Shown: positions 51,589 to 60,115, counted from the stretch's first letter. The stretch is DNA of 64,000 nt from JACTMJ01 sp039812845 (GCA_039812845.1 JBDIBK010000005.1:4320-68319), one strand, 5' to 3'. Notes: a model not told the origin generated them from the sequence alone. Numbers and translations: made by a program.

Positions 51589-52746
51589 CTATTCGCGCCC
51601 GGCCAGATAAATCGCGCTTGCTTCCGCCAGAACGACCTTCAGCGGCACTCCGGCATGCACCGCGACCTGGCGGCAATCTTCAAACTCCGGCGAGAATGTG
51701 CCGCCGCCGGCCACTTTCACGCGCACGGTGCCGAAGCGGGTTTCCACTTCCTCCCAGTGGCGCTGCTGCACGAGGCGGTCCGCTTCATAGGCCCGGATGC
51801 CGAAGGTGGTGGTTTCCGTGAAAATCACGCGCGAGAGGCGCGTCCAATCTTCCGGGCGGCAGAGCACGGTCAACTTCACGCCGGGCCGGTTCTTCTTCAT
51901 GAAGACGGATTGCATGGTGACATCGAGCGCGCCCTCGGCGAAGAGGCGTTCCATGGCGTGCCCCACAACCTGGGGGGAGGTGTCGTCCAGATTCGCTTCG
52001 ACGACGCGGACGCGGATGGCCTCCGGGATCTCGCCGTCCTCGCCAATCAGCAGGCGCAGCACGTTGGCCATCTCCGGGAATTCTTTTGTGCCGGCGCCGT
52101 GCCCGGTGGCTTCCACCGTCATCGCCGGCAAGCGCCCGAACTCACTCGCGAGCGTGGCAACCACGGCCGCCCCGGTGGGCGTACACAGCTCGGTGGCCGG
52201 GCCCGCGGAATAGATGGGGATGCCCTGCAGCAGGAGGGCGGTTGCGGGGGTTGGAACGGGCATCACGCCATGGTCCGCCGTCACGGTTCCAGAGCCCACA
52301 TTGATGGCGGAGCAGCCAATACGTTCGATACCCAGCAGGTGAAAGCCGAGGCAGGCGCCGACGATATCGGCGATGGAATCGATCGCGCCCACCTCATGAA
52401 AATGGACCTTCTCTTTCGGCACGCCATGGACCGCCGCCTCCGCCACCGCCAGTTTCTCAAACACAGCCAGGGCATTCGCCTGCACGGGCCCCGGCAGCGC
52501 GGCGCCTTCGATCATCCTGACGATCTGCGGGAGATGGCGATGGGATTTCGAGTCCGTCCCGTCCACGTGAAATTTCGTGGCGGAGATTCCTTTGCGCTTT
52601 ACCGGTTCGAGGCGGTAGGCCGCGCCCGTATCCATCGAAAGCAAACCGGCAAGCAACTCCTCGGGGCTCGCGCCGGCGTTCACCAGCGCGCCAACAAGCA
52701 TGTCTCCGCTTACGCCGGAGAAGGCGTCCAAATAGCAAACTCTCAT
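51589..52746 (-). CDS. larC: LarC-type nickel-insertion protein
   Basis: A 385-aa protein of the LarC (DUF111) family, which inserts nickel into the pincer cofactor of lactate racemase-type enzymes. Signatures include CYLDAFSGVSGDMLVGALVN at the start, FHEVGAIDSIADIVG, TPTGAAVVATLA and VVEANLDDTSPQVVGHAMER. In some bacteria larC is split and needs a frameshift; here it is one continuous frame. No larA, larB or larE lies beside it. metG is 32 bases downstream. Confidence 0.92.
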   Translation of the reverse strand: MRVCYLDAFSGVSGDMLVGALVNAGASPEELLAGLLSMDTGAAYRLEPVKRKGISATKFHVDGTDSKSHRHLPQIVRMIEGAALPGPVQANALAVFEKLAVAEAAVHGVPKEKVHFHEVGAIDSIADIVGACLGFHLLGIERIGCSAINVGSGTVTADHGVMPVPTPATALLLQGIPIYSAGPATELCTPTGAAVVATLASEFGRLPAMTVEATGHGAGTKEFPEMANVLRLLIGEDGEIPEAIRVRVVEANLDDTSPQVVGHAMERLFAEGALDVTMQSVFMKKNRPGVKLTVLCRPEDWTRLSRVIFTETTTFGIRAYEADRLVQQRHWEEVETRFGTVRVKVAGGGTFSPEFEDCRQVAVHAGVPLKVVLAEASAIYLAGRE

Positions 52747-52853
52747 GTGGGTCCCCGCCCAAGGCCGAAAGGCATGGGCACAACTTCAATTGTCGCAGGA
52801 GATGGCGGACGTTCGGGAATCGCCCGGTTTGGATGCGGAAACCACGCACGCGG

Positions 52854-53612
52854 CTAGCGGCTGGAATCGACGAGATCGGGAAGGATTTCCGCGGCGTTTC
52901 CGCCGAGGCGCAGGTCGACGGAGTCGCTGATCGGAGTGCGGTGCGCATTGATCTCCACCGTCCGCGCGCCGCCTCGCATTCCGATGGTGATAAGCCCCGA
53001 AGCAGGGTAGACCACCGCCGAGGTTCCCACGACGAGCACGAGTTCCGCGCGCTTCACTGCCGCTTCCGCCTCTTCCCAGACAGCAAAGGGCAGGGCCTCC
53101 CCAAACCAAACGACGGCGGGCCGCAGCACGGCTCTGGGGTTGCAGGAGCAATGCGGGGGCAGGGGCGTGAGCGGCACATCGCGATTCACGCGACGCTCTC
53201 CGCAGAGCATGCAGGCCGTTTCCCAGATATCGCCATGCAGTCTCAGCGGATTCCCGCTGCCCGCGAGACTGTGGAGACCGTCGACGTTCTGCGTGATCAG
53301 CGTGAAATCGCCCGTGGCGCGCTCTATCTCCACCAGCGCGCGATGGCCGGCGTTGGGTTCCGCCGCCGCGATGATCTCGCGCCGCCAGTTGTACCATTCC
53401 CAGACCAGTTTGGGATCCTGCGCGAAGGCCTGCGGCGAGGCCAGTTCCTCCGCGCGATATTTGCGCCACATTCCGCCCGGGCCGCGAAAGACCGGCACTC
53501 CGCTTTCCGCGGAAATTCCGGCTCCGGTGATGACCGCAACGCTTTCGGCTTCACGAAGCCAGCGCCGCGCCTGAACAATGCTCACTCTTCCATGGTAGCG
53601 GCCCCGCGCCAT
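52854..53612 (-). CDS. Sir2-family NAD-dependent protein deacylase
   Basis: A sirtuin of about 250 aa. NAD-binding motifs are ITGAGISAESGVPVFRG and LITQNVDGLH; the catalytic His lies in LRLHGDIWE. The zinc Cys pairs are CMLC and CSC after PPH. RPAVVWFGEALP and VVGTSAVVYPASGL complete the fold. The start is uncertain: ATG at 53612, GTG at 53585 and ATG at 53666 are in frame. It is divergent from recA. Confidence 0.92.
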   Translation of the reverse strand: MARGRYHGRVSIVQARRWLREAESVAVITGAGISAESGVPVFRGPGGMWRKYRAEELASPQAFAQDPKLVWEWYNWRREIIAAAEPNAGHRALVEIERATGDFTLITQNVDGLHSLAGSGNPLRLHGDIWETACMLCGERRVNRDVPLTPLPPHCSCNPRAVLRPAVVWFGEALPFAVWEEAEAAVKRAELVLVVGTSAVVYPASGLITIGMRGGARTVEINAHRTPISDSVDLRLGGNAAEILPDLVDSSR

Positions 53613-53699
53613 CCGCTTCAGGATGGGCACCCCAGGTTCGGAGATGCTTGGCGCGGACGCGGGCATTCCAGGGCTTGGCGGCGGGGCTATACTCGGAGA

Positions 53700-53730
53700 T
53701 TGGCGCGCTCGATTTGGAATCGCGCGCCAA
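53700..53730. promoter_or_regulatory. 9-bp inverted repeat between the sirtuin gene and recA
   Basis: TTGGCGCGC (53700-53708) and GCGCGCCAA (53722-53730) are exact inverted copies around a 13-nt centre. It could be an operator for either divergent gene or a hairpin. Confidence 0.4.
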
Positions 53731-53740
53731 CAAATTCGTA

Positions 53741-53769
53741 TTGCATGATAGTGTAATCATGTACACTAT
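53741..53769 (+). promoter_or_regulatory. recA promoter with overlapping palindrome, candidate LexA/SOS operator
   Basis: A -35-like TTGCAT (53741-53746) and -10-like CACTAT (53764-53769) are 17 bases apart, about 40 bases before recA. ATAGTGTA-N6-TACACTAT (53748-53769) is a perfect 22-bp palindrome filling the spacer and the -10 box, the usual place for a repressor site. LexA sites differ between phyla, so this is a candidate only. Confidence 0.5.
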
Positions 53770-53807
53770 AAAAGTTTCATCGTAACGCCTCGAGGACGGT
53801 CCGCAAC

Positions 53808-54875
53808 ATGGTTGACGAAAAAGAAAAAGCCCGGGTGCTGGCGCTTGCGCTCGGCCAGATCGAAAAGCAGTTTGGCAAGGGCTCGATTCTGCGCCTCGGC
53901 TCGCGGGAATCCATCGTCCCGATTGGCACGATCCCCTCCGGCTCTATCTCGCTCGATTGGGCGCTGGGAATTGGCGGCTTCCCGAGGGGGCGCATTATTG
54001 AGATTTACGGCCCCGAGTCGTCCGGCAAGACAACCATTGCATTGCATGCCATCGCCAGCGCGCAGAAGCTGGGCGGAATGGCCGCGTTTATCGATGTGGA
54101 GCATGCGCTGGACCCGACGTACGCGCATGCGCTGGGCGTGGATGTCGATAACCTGCTGGTGTCTCAGCCGGATTATGGCGAGCAGGCACTTGAGATCGCG
54201 AATACGCTGATTGCTTCGAACTCGATCGACGTGCTGGTTGTGGATTCGGTGGCCGCGCTGGTTCCGAAATCCGAGCTTGAGGGCGAGATGGGCGATTCCA
54301 GCATGGGCGTTCAGGCGCGCCTCATGTCGCAGGCACTGCGCAAGCTCACCGGCATCGTTTCGAAATCGAACTGCTGCCTGATCTTCATCAACCAGATCCG
54401 CGAGAAGATCGGCGTAATGTTTGGCAATCCGGAGACCACCACCGGCGGGCGCGCGCTGAAATTCTATTCGAGTGTGCGCGTGGATATCCGCCGCATCGCC
54501 GCTATCAAGGATGGGGAGAACGTGGTGGGCAACCGGACCAAAGCCAAAGTGGTGAAGAACAAAGTGGCCCCACCCTTCCGCGAGGCGGAGTTCGACATTA
54601 TGTATGGCGAGGGCGTCTCGCGCGAGGGCGACATCCTGGATTTGGGCGTGAAGCACGAACTCGTTGAGAAGAGCGGGTCATGGTACAGCTTTCAGGCGGA
54701 ACGCATCGGCCAGGGACGCGAGAATGCGAAACAATTCCTGCGGGATCACCCGGAACTCACCGCCACGCTCGATGTGGAACTGCGCAGAGTGCTGGGAATG
54801 ACCAAACCGCCGCTGACCGAGAATGGCGACGGGGAGGAAAGCGCTCCGAAACCCACGGGCAAGGCGAGGGGCTGA
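53808..54875 (+). CDS. recA: recombinase RecA
   Basis: A 355-aa protein for homologous recombination and SOS induction. Walker A is GPESSGKT (68-75); the DNA-binding loop L1 region is EGEMGDSSMGVQARLMSQAL and L2 contains MFGNPETTTGGRALKF. The length is standard, with an acidic, Gly-rich tail. It stands alone after its own promoter. No recX follows within the window. Confidence 0.99.
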   Translation: MVDEKEKARVLALALGQIEKQFGKGSILRLGSRESIVPIGTIPSGSISLDWALGIGGFPRGRIIEIYGPESSGKTTIALHAIASAQKLGGMAAFIDVEHALDPTYAHALGVDVDNLLVSQPDYGEQALEIANTLIASNSIDVLVVDSVAALVPKSELEGEMGDSSMGVQARLMSQALRKLTGIVSKSNCCLIFINQIREKIGVMFGNPETTTGGRALKFYSSVRVDIRRIAAIKDGENVVGNRTKAKVVKNKVAPPFREAEFDIMYGEGVSREGDILDLGVKHELVEKSGSWYSFQAERIGQGRENAKQFLRDHPELTATLDVELRRVLGMTKPPLTENGDGEESAPKPTGKARG

Positions 54876-55240
54876 GCACTCCGCAGTTACCCGAACCGGC
54901 GCTGAGCGCACTCTGCGCGCCACTTATGGGGCGTGGAACGGCTGGGTTCGGAGCCGTTCGTGCCCTCGTTTTTCAGGGCCTTGGCGCCATTCCGCAGGGC
55001 GCTAAGCTGTCCGCGGGCCGGAAAATTGGGTGTTTTGCCCAAAAAAGTGCGTCAACCCCTTGAAAAATGGCCCCTGCCACGCAATTCTCTCTTTACAAGC
55101 CGTCCACATTTTCTTATTCTTGAATCGGCAGTCTCAGCGAAACCATTCCGCGCTGTATTTGTTTCGGGATGGCTTTTCCGCGGGAATATCTGTCGTCTGG
55201 AAAGTTTGGGAGTAATCGCGATTCGAAGGAGCCCATCGTC
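54876..55240. other. 365-bp intergenic region between recA and the HU gene
   Basis: No gene was found. A TTGGG/CCCAA hairpin with AT flanks lies near 55023-55045. The HU promoter and a long leader fill the right part. Confidence 0.35.
55092..55120 (+). promoter_or_regulatory. sigma70-type promoter for the HU gene
   Basis: TTTACA (55092-55097) and TATTCT (55115-55120) are separated by 17 bases. A start near 55127 would leave a leader of about 115 bases. Confidence 0.45.
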
Positions 55241-55555
55241 ATGGCAGAAGTAAAGAAAATGACCCAGAGCGATCTGGTGAAGGAACTTGCCGCGGCCCTG
55301 GAAGTGACCAGCAAGCAGGCAAAGGCCTTTGTGGAAAAGTACGCGGAGATCGCCATCCGCGAAGCGAAGAAAACCGGCGTGTTCGTTGCGCCAGGTCTGG
55401 GACGGCTGGTGAAACTGGAGCGGAAAGCGCGGACGGGCCGCAACCCCGCGACGGGCGAATCCATCAAGATCCCGGCCAAGAAAGTGGTGAAGTTCCGTGT
55501 AGCCAAAGCCGCGCAGGACGCCATTGTGCCGCCGAAGGCGAAGAAAGCGAAATAG
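55241..55555 (+). CDS. HU-family DNA-binding protein
   Basis: A 104-aa nucleoid protein. The ATG at 55241 follows GAAGGAG; an upstream in-frame ATG at 55169 is less likely. The HU fold is recognisable: KKMTQSDLVKELAAALEVTS, APGLGRLVKLERKARTGRNP (with the DNA-intercalating RNP arm) and KKVVKFRVAKAAQDAI. The Lys/Ala tail (PPKAKKAK) extends it beyond the usual 90 residues. Confidence 0.93.
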   Translation: MAEVKKMTQSDLVKELAAALEVTSKQAKAFVEKYAEIAIREAKKTGVFVAPGLGRLVKLERKARTGRNPATGESIKIPAKKVVKFRVAKAAQDAIVPPKAKKAK

Positions 55556-55630
55556 CCGGGAAGCTCGGCGGATCCCCCATTCCGGTTGCACGGTCTGGCG
55601 CGTCAACCAACACCATCCACCAATACAAAA

Positions 55631-55653
55631 GCCCCGCGGTCGTTTCGCGGGGC
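55631..55653 (+). terminator. intrinsic terminator of the HU gene
   Basis: GCCCCGCG (55631-55638) and CGCGGGGC (55646-55653) form a stem with a 7-nt loop, followed by TTTTATTT. An AAAA run before it allows some function on the minus strand for tatA. Confidence 0.9.
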
Positions 55654-55714
55654 TTTTATTTGAAACCCTTTGGATTGGGAGCAGGCACCGCTTCCGCGGC
55701 TCGGCATCGTTTGC

Positions 55715-55888
55715 CTATTTATCTTCCCGCTCGTCTTCCTTTTTCTTATTCTCGTCCTTGACAGCCGTCTTGAAATTGCGAATTCCTTCGCCCAAGCCCT
55801 TGGCGATCTCGGGAATTTTCTTGCCGCCGAAGAGCAGCACGGCGATTCCGAGAATAATCAACAGTTCCCAAATGCCAATCTGGCGCAT
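55715..55888 (-). CDS. tatA: twin-arginine translocase subunit TatA
   Basis: A 57-aa protein. The ATG at 55888 has an AAGGAGG site; the longer upstream frame is not coding. The TatA layout is clear: short start, TM helix (GIWELLIILGIAVLLFGG), the hinge FGGKKIPEIAKGLGEGIRNF and a charged tail. TatB is distinguished by a longer tail and is not likely. No tatC is adjacent. Several proteins in the window have twin-arginine signals. Confidence 0.95.
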   Translation of the reverse strand: MRQIGIWELLIILGIAVLLFGGKKIPEIAKGLGEGIRNFKTAVKDENKKKEDEREDK

Positions 55889-55938
55889 TCGGCCTCCTTG
55901 CAGTTCACCTTTATTGTAGGGACGGGTTAAATCGGGCG

Positions 55939-56430
55939 TCAACCTTCCGTCCCGCGCCCCCCGTACTCCTCCCGAATCTCGCGCCCTTGCGCGGACTTCC
56001 CCTCCAGCACGGCGTAGGTGCTCGTGGCGAAGGCCACCAGCTTGCCGTCGCTGTCGGTAATCCGGCATTCCATGAAGCCAAGCGTGCGTCCACGCTGCAG
56101 CACTTCGCCCCGCGCGCGCACGGTCTTCTCAAACACCGGACGCAGATAGTTGATTTTCTGCTCCACCGTGGTGAAACTCTGCCCCTTCTCCATGGTGGTG
56201 CCGAAGGCCAGCCCCATTGCGGAATCCGCAATCACCGACAGCACGCCGCCGTGAATGGTGCCGGCAATATTTTGATGCACTTCCTTCGGGACGAGCTCTA
56301 CGGTCACAACGCCGGGCTCCGCCTCGACGACGTGGAAGCCGAGGTGCTCCGCCAGGGGCATGGGGAATGCCCTGCCGGCGATGGCCTCTCGCAAGAGATC
56401 GAGCATCGGGCCGCCGAAATTCACTTCCAT
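55939..56430 (-). CDS. PaaI-type hotdog thioesterase
   Basis: A 163-aa protein from the ATG at 56430. The hotdog signature is NIAGTIHGGVLSVIADSAMG, with the helix and Asp typical of PaaI acyl-CoA thioesterases; RGEVLQRGRTLGFMECRITD follows. The substrate is unknown. It ends 50 bases before tatA in transcription order and starts 23 bases after the NIPSNAP gene stop. Confidence 0.9.
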   Translation of the reverse strand: MEVNFGGPMLDLLREAIAGRAFPMPLAEHLGFHVVEAEPGVVTVELVPKEVHQNIAGTIHGGVLSVIADSAMGLAFGTTMEKGQSFTTVEQKINYLRPVFEKTVRARGEVLQRGRTLGFMECRITDSDGKLVAFATSTYAVLEGKSAQGREIREEYGGRGTEG

Positions 56431-56453
56431 GGCCAAACCCGCGCCACCCGGCG

Positions 56454-57245
56454 CTAGCGGATCTCCGAAAACGGCAGACCGGTGTAGGTGGCGTTCGTGA
56501 TGCTGGAGACGACCTCGCCATCGCTCCAGCCGGGCGTCCGCTTCAGTTTGTCCCATTCCGGGCTGGTGGCGAACTTGCGCCACGCTTCCACGCGCGCGGC
56601 GGGGTTCGGGAAAGCCACCATGTAGGTGAGATTGGGCATACGGTCGCCGATCAGCGCCTGGCCGAAGAACACCGGCTGCAAACCGTACTTGCGGAAGAGC
56701 GCGATCTCGCCGCCACCCTCGAACATTTCGATCTTCGCGGCCAGGCTAGCGGGGTCGTCCGATTCGTAGGTGCGCAGTTCGAAATAGAGCGGCGCATCGG
56801 CCTTGGGGATCTCCACTTTCGGCGTCATGGAAAACGCGCGCAGCAGAGACGATTCGATGCGCTCATAGACCGGCCCCTTGCCATAGACCTGCTTGCGCGC
56901 GGCCTGAAAGGCGCTGTCCGCGCCGAGTTTCTCCCGCACGTCGATCAGGGCATTGCCGGAGCTGTAACTGAGCACGCACAGCACGTGCGGCTTATCGGGG
57001 CCGATATCGTTGTTGAAGAAGCCCACCGCTTCCACGCCCGCCCGCTTCAGGGCCGGAGCGTAGTGGTTCTGCAGGAACGCCAGGTATGCGGCACGCTTGT
57101 TTTCGCGATTGTTGCGAAACAGAATCTTGCGCACCTCGATCAGAGAACGCGCGGGGCTGTTCGCGCCCGGCTGGGCGGATGCGGGCATACCGGCGAGTGC
57201 GGCACCGGCGGCGCTTCCCGACCGAAGGAGATTGCGGCGATTCAT
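56454..57245 (-). CDS. NIPSNAP-family protein, Tat-exported
   Basis: A 263-aa protein with a twin-arginine signal (MNRRNLLRSGSAAGAALAG). It holds two ferredoxin-like NIPSNAP domains. The second begins YFELRTYESDDPASLAAKIE and includes FRKYGLQPVFFGQALIGDRM and LTYMVAFPN. Biochemical roles in bacteria are not established. It is divergent from the DUF6807 gene across a region with two palindromes. Confidence 0.88.
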   Translation of the reverse strand: MNRRNLLRSGSAAGAALAGMPASAQPGANSPARSLIEVRKILFRNNRENKRAAYLAFLQNHYAPALKRAGVEAVGFFNNDIGPDKPHVLCVLSYSSGNALIDVREKLGADSAFQAARKQVYGKGPVYERIESSLLRAFSMTPKVEIPKADAPLYFELRTYESDDPASLAAKIEMFEGGGEIALFRKYGLQPVFFGQALIGDRMPNLTYMVAFPNPAARVEAWRKFATSPEWDKLKRTPGWSDGEVVSSITNATYTGLPFSEIR

Positions 57246-57348
57246 GATGCCTTTGACTGTATCGCACCTCGATTCGGCGTTGCGCGGCCCCGCAAGAGCG
57301 ATAGAATCTCACCAGACAGCCAAAGCCTTCCCTCCGTTGTGCGTAAAG

Positions 57349-57392
57349 CGATTGTTGCCAATCGACGAACACATGGCGATTGGTAACAATCG
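57349..57392. promoter_or_regulatory. pair of CGATTG-N4-CAATCG palindromes, candidate operator
   Basis: Site 1 is CGATTGTTGCCAATCG (57349-57364) and site 2 is CGATTGGTAACAATCG (57377-57392). Each is a palindrome, they are inverted copies of one another with one mismatch, and their centres are 28 bp apart. They lie between the divergent NIPSNAP and DUF6807 genes, a typical place for a repressor. The regulator is unknown. Confidence 0.55.
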
Positions 57393-57439
57393 ATGGCGGC
57401 TGGCCGTCGATGCAACTGTCCACCCTAAGGAAACGAACC

Positions 57440-58441
57440 ATGCTTTCGAATTATCTTCCGGCCCCGCTTGCCCGCCGTGTTGGCACCCTGGCCGCCGCCT
57501 CCGCGCTCCTTGGCCTCGCGGCCTTCGCGCAAGTGAACGTCACGCCGAAAGGGGACGTGATTGCCATCACAATCGACGGCAAGCCGTATTCCGAACTCTT
57601 CCTTGGGGGTCCGAAGGCGTATCTGCACCCGCTTCGTTCGGCGTCGGGCAAGATCGTGAGCCGCATGTATCCGATGGAGAAACGCGAAGGCGAAATCACG
57701 GACCATCCGCATCACCGCGGCCTCTGGTATGGGCATGGTGACGTGAACGGATTCGATTTCTGGTCGTCGGATCCGCTGAACAAGGATCCGAAGGGCAAGG
57801 CGGGCAAAGAGAAGCTGCTCAAGATTCTGGGCACGAAGAGCGGCAAGAACGCGGGCTCGCTGCGAATTCTGCTTGCCTGGAACGACCCGCACGGAAAGAC
57901 GCTGGTGGAGGAGACACGGGAGATGGTGTTCCGCAAGGAAGGCCAATCCATCGTCATCGATACGGATCTCCACTTGAAGGCGATTACGGATGTGAAATTC
58001 GGCGATACCAAGGAGGGCACGTTCGCGCTGCGGACGGCGCCGGAGTTTGAGCTGCCAGGAAACAAGCGGGCCCCGGCCTTGCCGGTTCGTTCGGGCCGGA
58101 TGATCAACTCGGAGGGCGTCGAGGGCAAGGCCATCTGGGGCAAGCGCGCATCCTGGGTGGATTACAGCGCCACGGTGGAAGGCGAGAAACTCGGCATCGC
58201 GATGTTCGACAACCCGGCCAATCCGCGTTACCCGACGTACTGGCATGCCCGCGATTACGGCCTGTTCGCGATCAACCCGTTCGGCGTCCACGACTTCCTG
58301 AACGACAAGACCAAGGACGGTTCGATGACGCTGAAGCCGGGAGAGACCACGCGCTTCCGCTACCGCATTGTGATTCACCCCGGCGATGAGAAGGACGCGA
58401 AGGTCCAGGCCTTGTTCGACGCTTACGCACAGGGCAAGTAG
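57440..58441 (+). CDS. DUF6807 (PmoA-like) family protein
   Basis: A 333-aa protein from the ATG at 57440 (AAGGA site) with a signal peptide (TLAAASALLGLAAFA). The family signature TDHPHHRGLWYGHGDVNGFD is present, followed by FW. It is beta-rich, and a galactose-mutarotase-like sandwich is plausible. DUF6807 proteins are often called PmoA-like, but there is no link to methane oxidation here. It is followed by a sulfatase on the same strand after 90 bases, which points to glycan metabolism. Confidence 0.85.
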   Translation: MLSNYLPAPLARRVGTLAAASALLGLAAFAQVNVTPKGDVIAITIDGKPYSELFLGGPKAYLHPLRSASGKIVSRMYPMEKREGEITDHPHHRGLWYGHGDVNGFDFWSSDPLNKDPKGKAGKEKLLKILGTKSGKNAGSLRILLAWNDPHGKTLVEETREMVFRKEGQSIVIDTDLHLKAITDVKFGDTKEGTFALRTAPEFELPGNKRAPALPVRSGRMINSEGVEGKAIWGKRASWVDYSATVEGEKLGIAMFDNPANPRYPTYWHARDYGLFAINPFGVHDFLNDKTKDGSMTLKPGETTRFRYRIVIHPGDEKDAKVQALFDAYAQGK

Positions 58442-58531
58442 AAACGGGCAAGCAAGAACGGGCGATTCACGGCGGGCGCGGAAGTCCGCCTCGGAAAGGC
58501 GGAATGCGGCCGGGCGGCAGGGCTTTGGGGA

Positions 58532-60052
58532 ATGGCAGCGCTATCAAGACGAACGTTTTTTCAGGCCGGTCTGGCACCCGCATTTCTCGCGGGAGCCCAG
58601 ACGGCGAAGCGCAGGCCAAACCTGCTCTTTCTGATCGCCGACGACCACGCCGGCTATGCCATGGGCTGCGACGGAGACCGGCACGCGCTCACGCCCAACC
58701 TGGACCGGCTGGCGAGGGAAGGAATCCGGTTCTCCCACGCGTATTGCAACTGCCCGGTCTGCACGCCCTCGCGGCAGAGCCTGCTTACGGGCCAGATGCC
58801 GAGCGCCGCGGGAGTCACGCGCCTGCCCACGCCGCTCGCGCTGGGCAAACCCACCTTCTCCGAGCAATTGCAGAAAGCGGGCTTCCATACGGGCGTGATC
58901 GGCAAGATGCATTTGCATCGCGAGCCCCGGCCCGGCCTGTTTGGCTTCGACACGATGCTCACCGAGGACGCCCTGGAACGCCAGTGGCGCAAAAAGGTGC
59001 CGGCCCGGCAGGTGCCGGAAGGCGTGCGCACCAGGAAGATGCCGTGGCTGCCGTTAAAGGACCCCGCGCGCCTGTGGCTGAACGCGGATTGCCTGCCCTA
59101 TCCGCGGCGCGATGAGGAGATGGAGGCAACTTACGCCGCGCGCCTGGCCGGCGAGTTTCTGGAGGCGAATGCCAAGCGGCCCTTCGCGTTGTGGGTGAGC
59201 TTCACCGAGCCGCATTCCCCGTTCGATTTCCCGCTCGAAGACCGGGGGACGTTCGACCCCAGGAGCTTTACCCCGCCCAAGCCCGGACCGGAGGACGCCT
59301 GGCAGATCCCGCTCTGCTTTGCGGACCTCAGCGACGAGGACAAACGGGGCATCAGCGCGGCTTACTACACGTCCGTCCACTTTCTCGACCGGAATATCGG
59401 CCGGGTTCTTGGGCACCTGCACAGACTGGGCCTGGATGAGAACACGCTGGTGGTTTACGTGGGCGACAACGGCTACTGCCTCGGGGAGCACGGACGGATT
59501 GAGAAGCATTGCGGCTTTGAACCGGCGCTGCGGGTGCCCCTGCTGATGCGGCTGCGCGGCCGAGCGGAACCGGCTGTGATTACGGACCTTGTGGAGATGC
59601 TGGACATCGCTCCCACGATCCTCGAAATGCTGGACGCCCCACCGCTCACGGTGCAGCACGGCCAGAGCCTGCGGCCTTATCTCGATGGCCGCAAGCACTC
59701 CGCCGCGCGGCGGCAAATTGTGAGCGAATATCCGGAGAATGAGGAAGTCTACGTGCGGACGGAGCGCTGGAAGCTCATCCACGGGAGCGGACGCCGTGCC
59801 CGCCGGGACGGCCTTGAAACCGCGAATCCCACGCCCGGCCGCTACGTTCTGCTCTACGACGAGAAAGCGGACCCAGGGGAGATGCACAATGTCTCGGCCC
59901 GGCATCCCGAGGTAGTGAGGGAACTGCAGCAAGCGGCGCTGGCCCGATTCCGCGCGACGCATCCAGACGCCGCGAAGGAACCCGCCGGAGCGGCGCTTGA
60001 AGACGCTCTGGAGTTCTATCTCCCGCCACGCGACCCCGAACGCAAGCGCTGA
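58532..60052 (+). CDS. sulfatase (type I, formylglycine-dependent)
   Basis: A 506-aa exported enzyme. The twin-arginine signal is LSRRTFFQAGLAPAFLAG. The catalytic motif is CTPSR at 77-81, where Cys is converted to formylglycine. The metal site begins IADDHAGY and is completed by VVYVGDNGYCLGEHG; the substrate loop has VIGKMHLH. C-terminal residues close the fold (TERWKLIHGSG, LYDEKADPGEMHN). It removes sulfate esters, probably from a polysaccharide; the exact substrate is unknown. It follows the DUF6807 gene. Confidence 0.95.
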   Translation: MAALSRRTFFQAGLAPAFLAGAQTAKRRPNLLFLIADDHAGYAMGCDGDRHALTPNLDRLAREGIRFSHAYCNCPVCTPSRQSLLTGQMPSAAGVTRLPTPLALGKPTFSEQLQKAGFHTGVIGKMHLHREPRPGLFGFDTMLTEDALERQWRKKVPARQVPEGVRTRKMPWLPLKDPARLWLNADCLPYPRRDEEMEATYAARLAGEFLEANAKRPFALWVSFTEPHSPFDFPLEDRGTFDPRSFTPPKPGPEDAWQIPLCFADLSDEDKRGISAAYYTSVHFLDRNIGRVLGHLHRLGLDENTLVVYVGDNGYCLGEHGRIEKHCGFEPALRVPLLMRLRGRAEPAVITDLVEMLDIAPTILEMLDAPPLTVQHGQSLRPYLDGRKHSAARRQIVSEYPENEEVYVRTERWKLIHGSGRRARRDGLETANPTPGRYVLLYDEKADPGEMHNVSARHPEVVRELQQAALARFRATHPDAAKEPAGAALEDALEFYLPPRDPERKR

Positions 60053-60068
60053 CGCGGGGAAAAGGTTC

Positions 60069-60097
60069 TTGACAGAACGGGCGTTGGCTTTCAGAAT
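60069..60097 (+). promoter_or_regulatory. promoter of the sugar-acid operon
   Basis: A consensus TTGACA (60069-60074) and CAGAAT (60092-60097) are separated by 17 bases. It lies 16 bases past the sulfatase stop, so the next operon is transcribed separately. Confidence 0.6.
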
Positions 60098-60115
60098 GGT
60101 CATACCGGTCAGACC
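60098..60115 (+). promoter_or_regulatory. two abutting GGTCAKACC sites, candidate GntR/FadR-type operator
   Basis: GGTCATACC (60098-60106) and GGTCAGACC (60107-60115) follow directly on the -10 box. Each has the GGT-N3-ACC form used by FadR-subfamily GntR repressors of sugar-acid genes. Their position would block transcription start. No GntR gene is in the window. Confidence 0.5.

Noticed and set aside
55023..55045. TTGGG-CCCAA hairpin as the recA terminator
   Set aside because: On the plus strand it is followed by A residues rather than T, so it does not fit an intrinsic terminator for recA.
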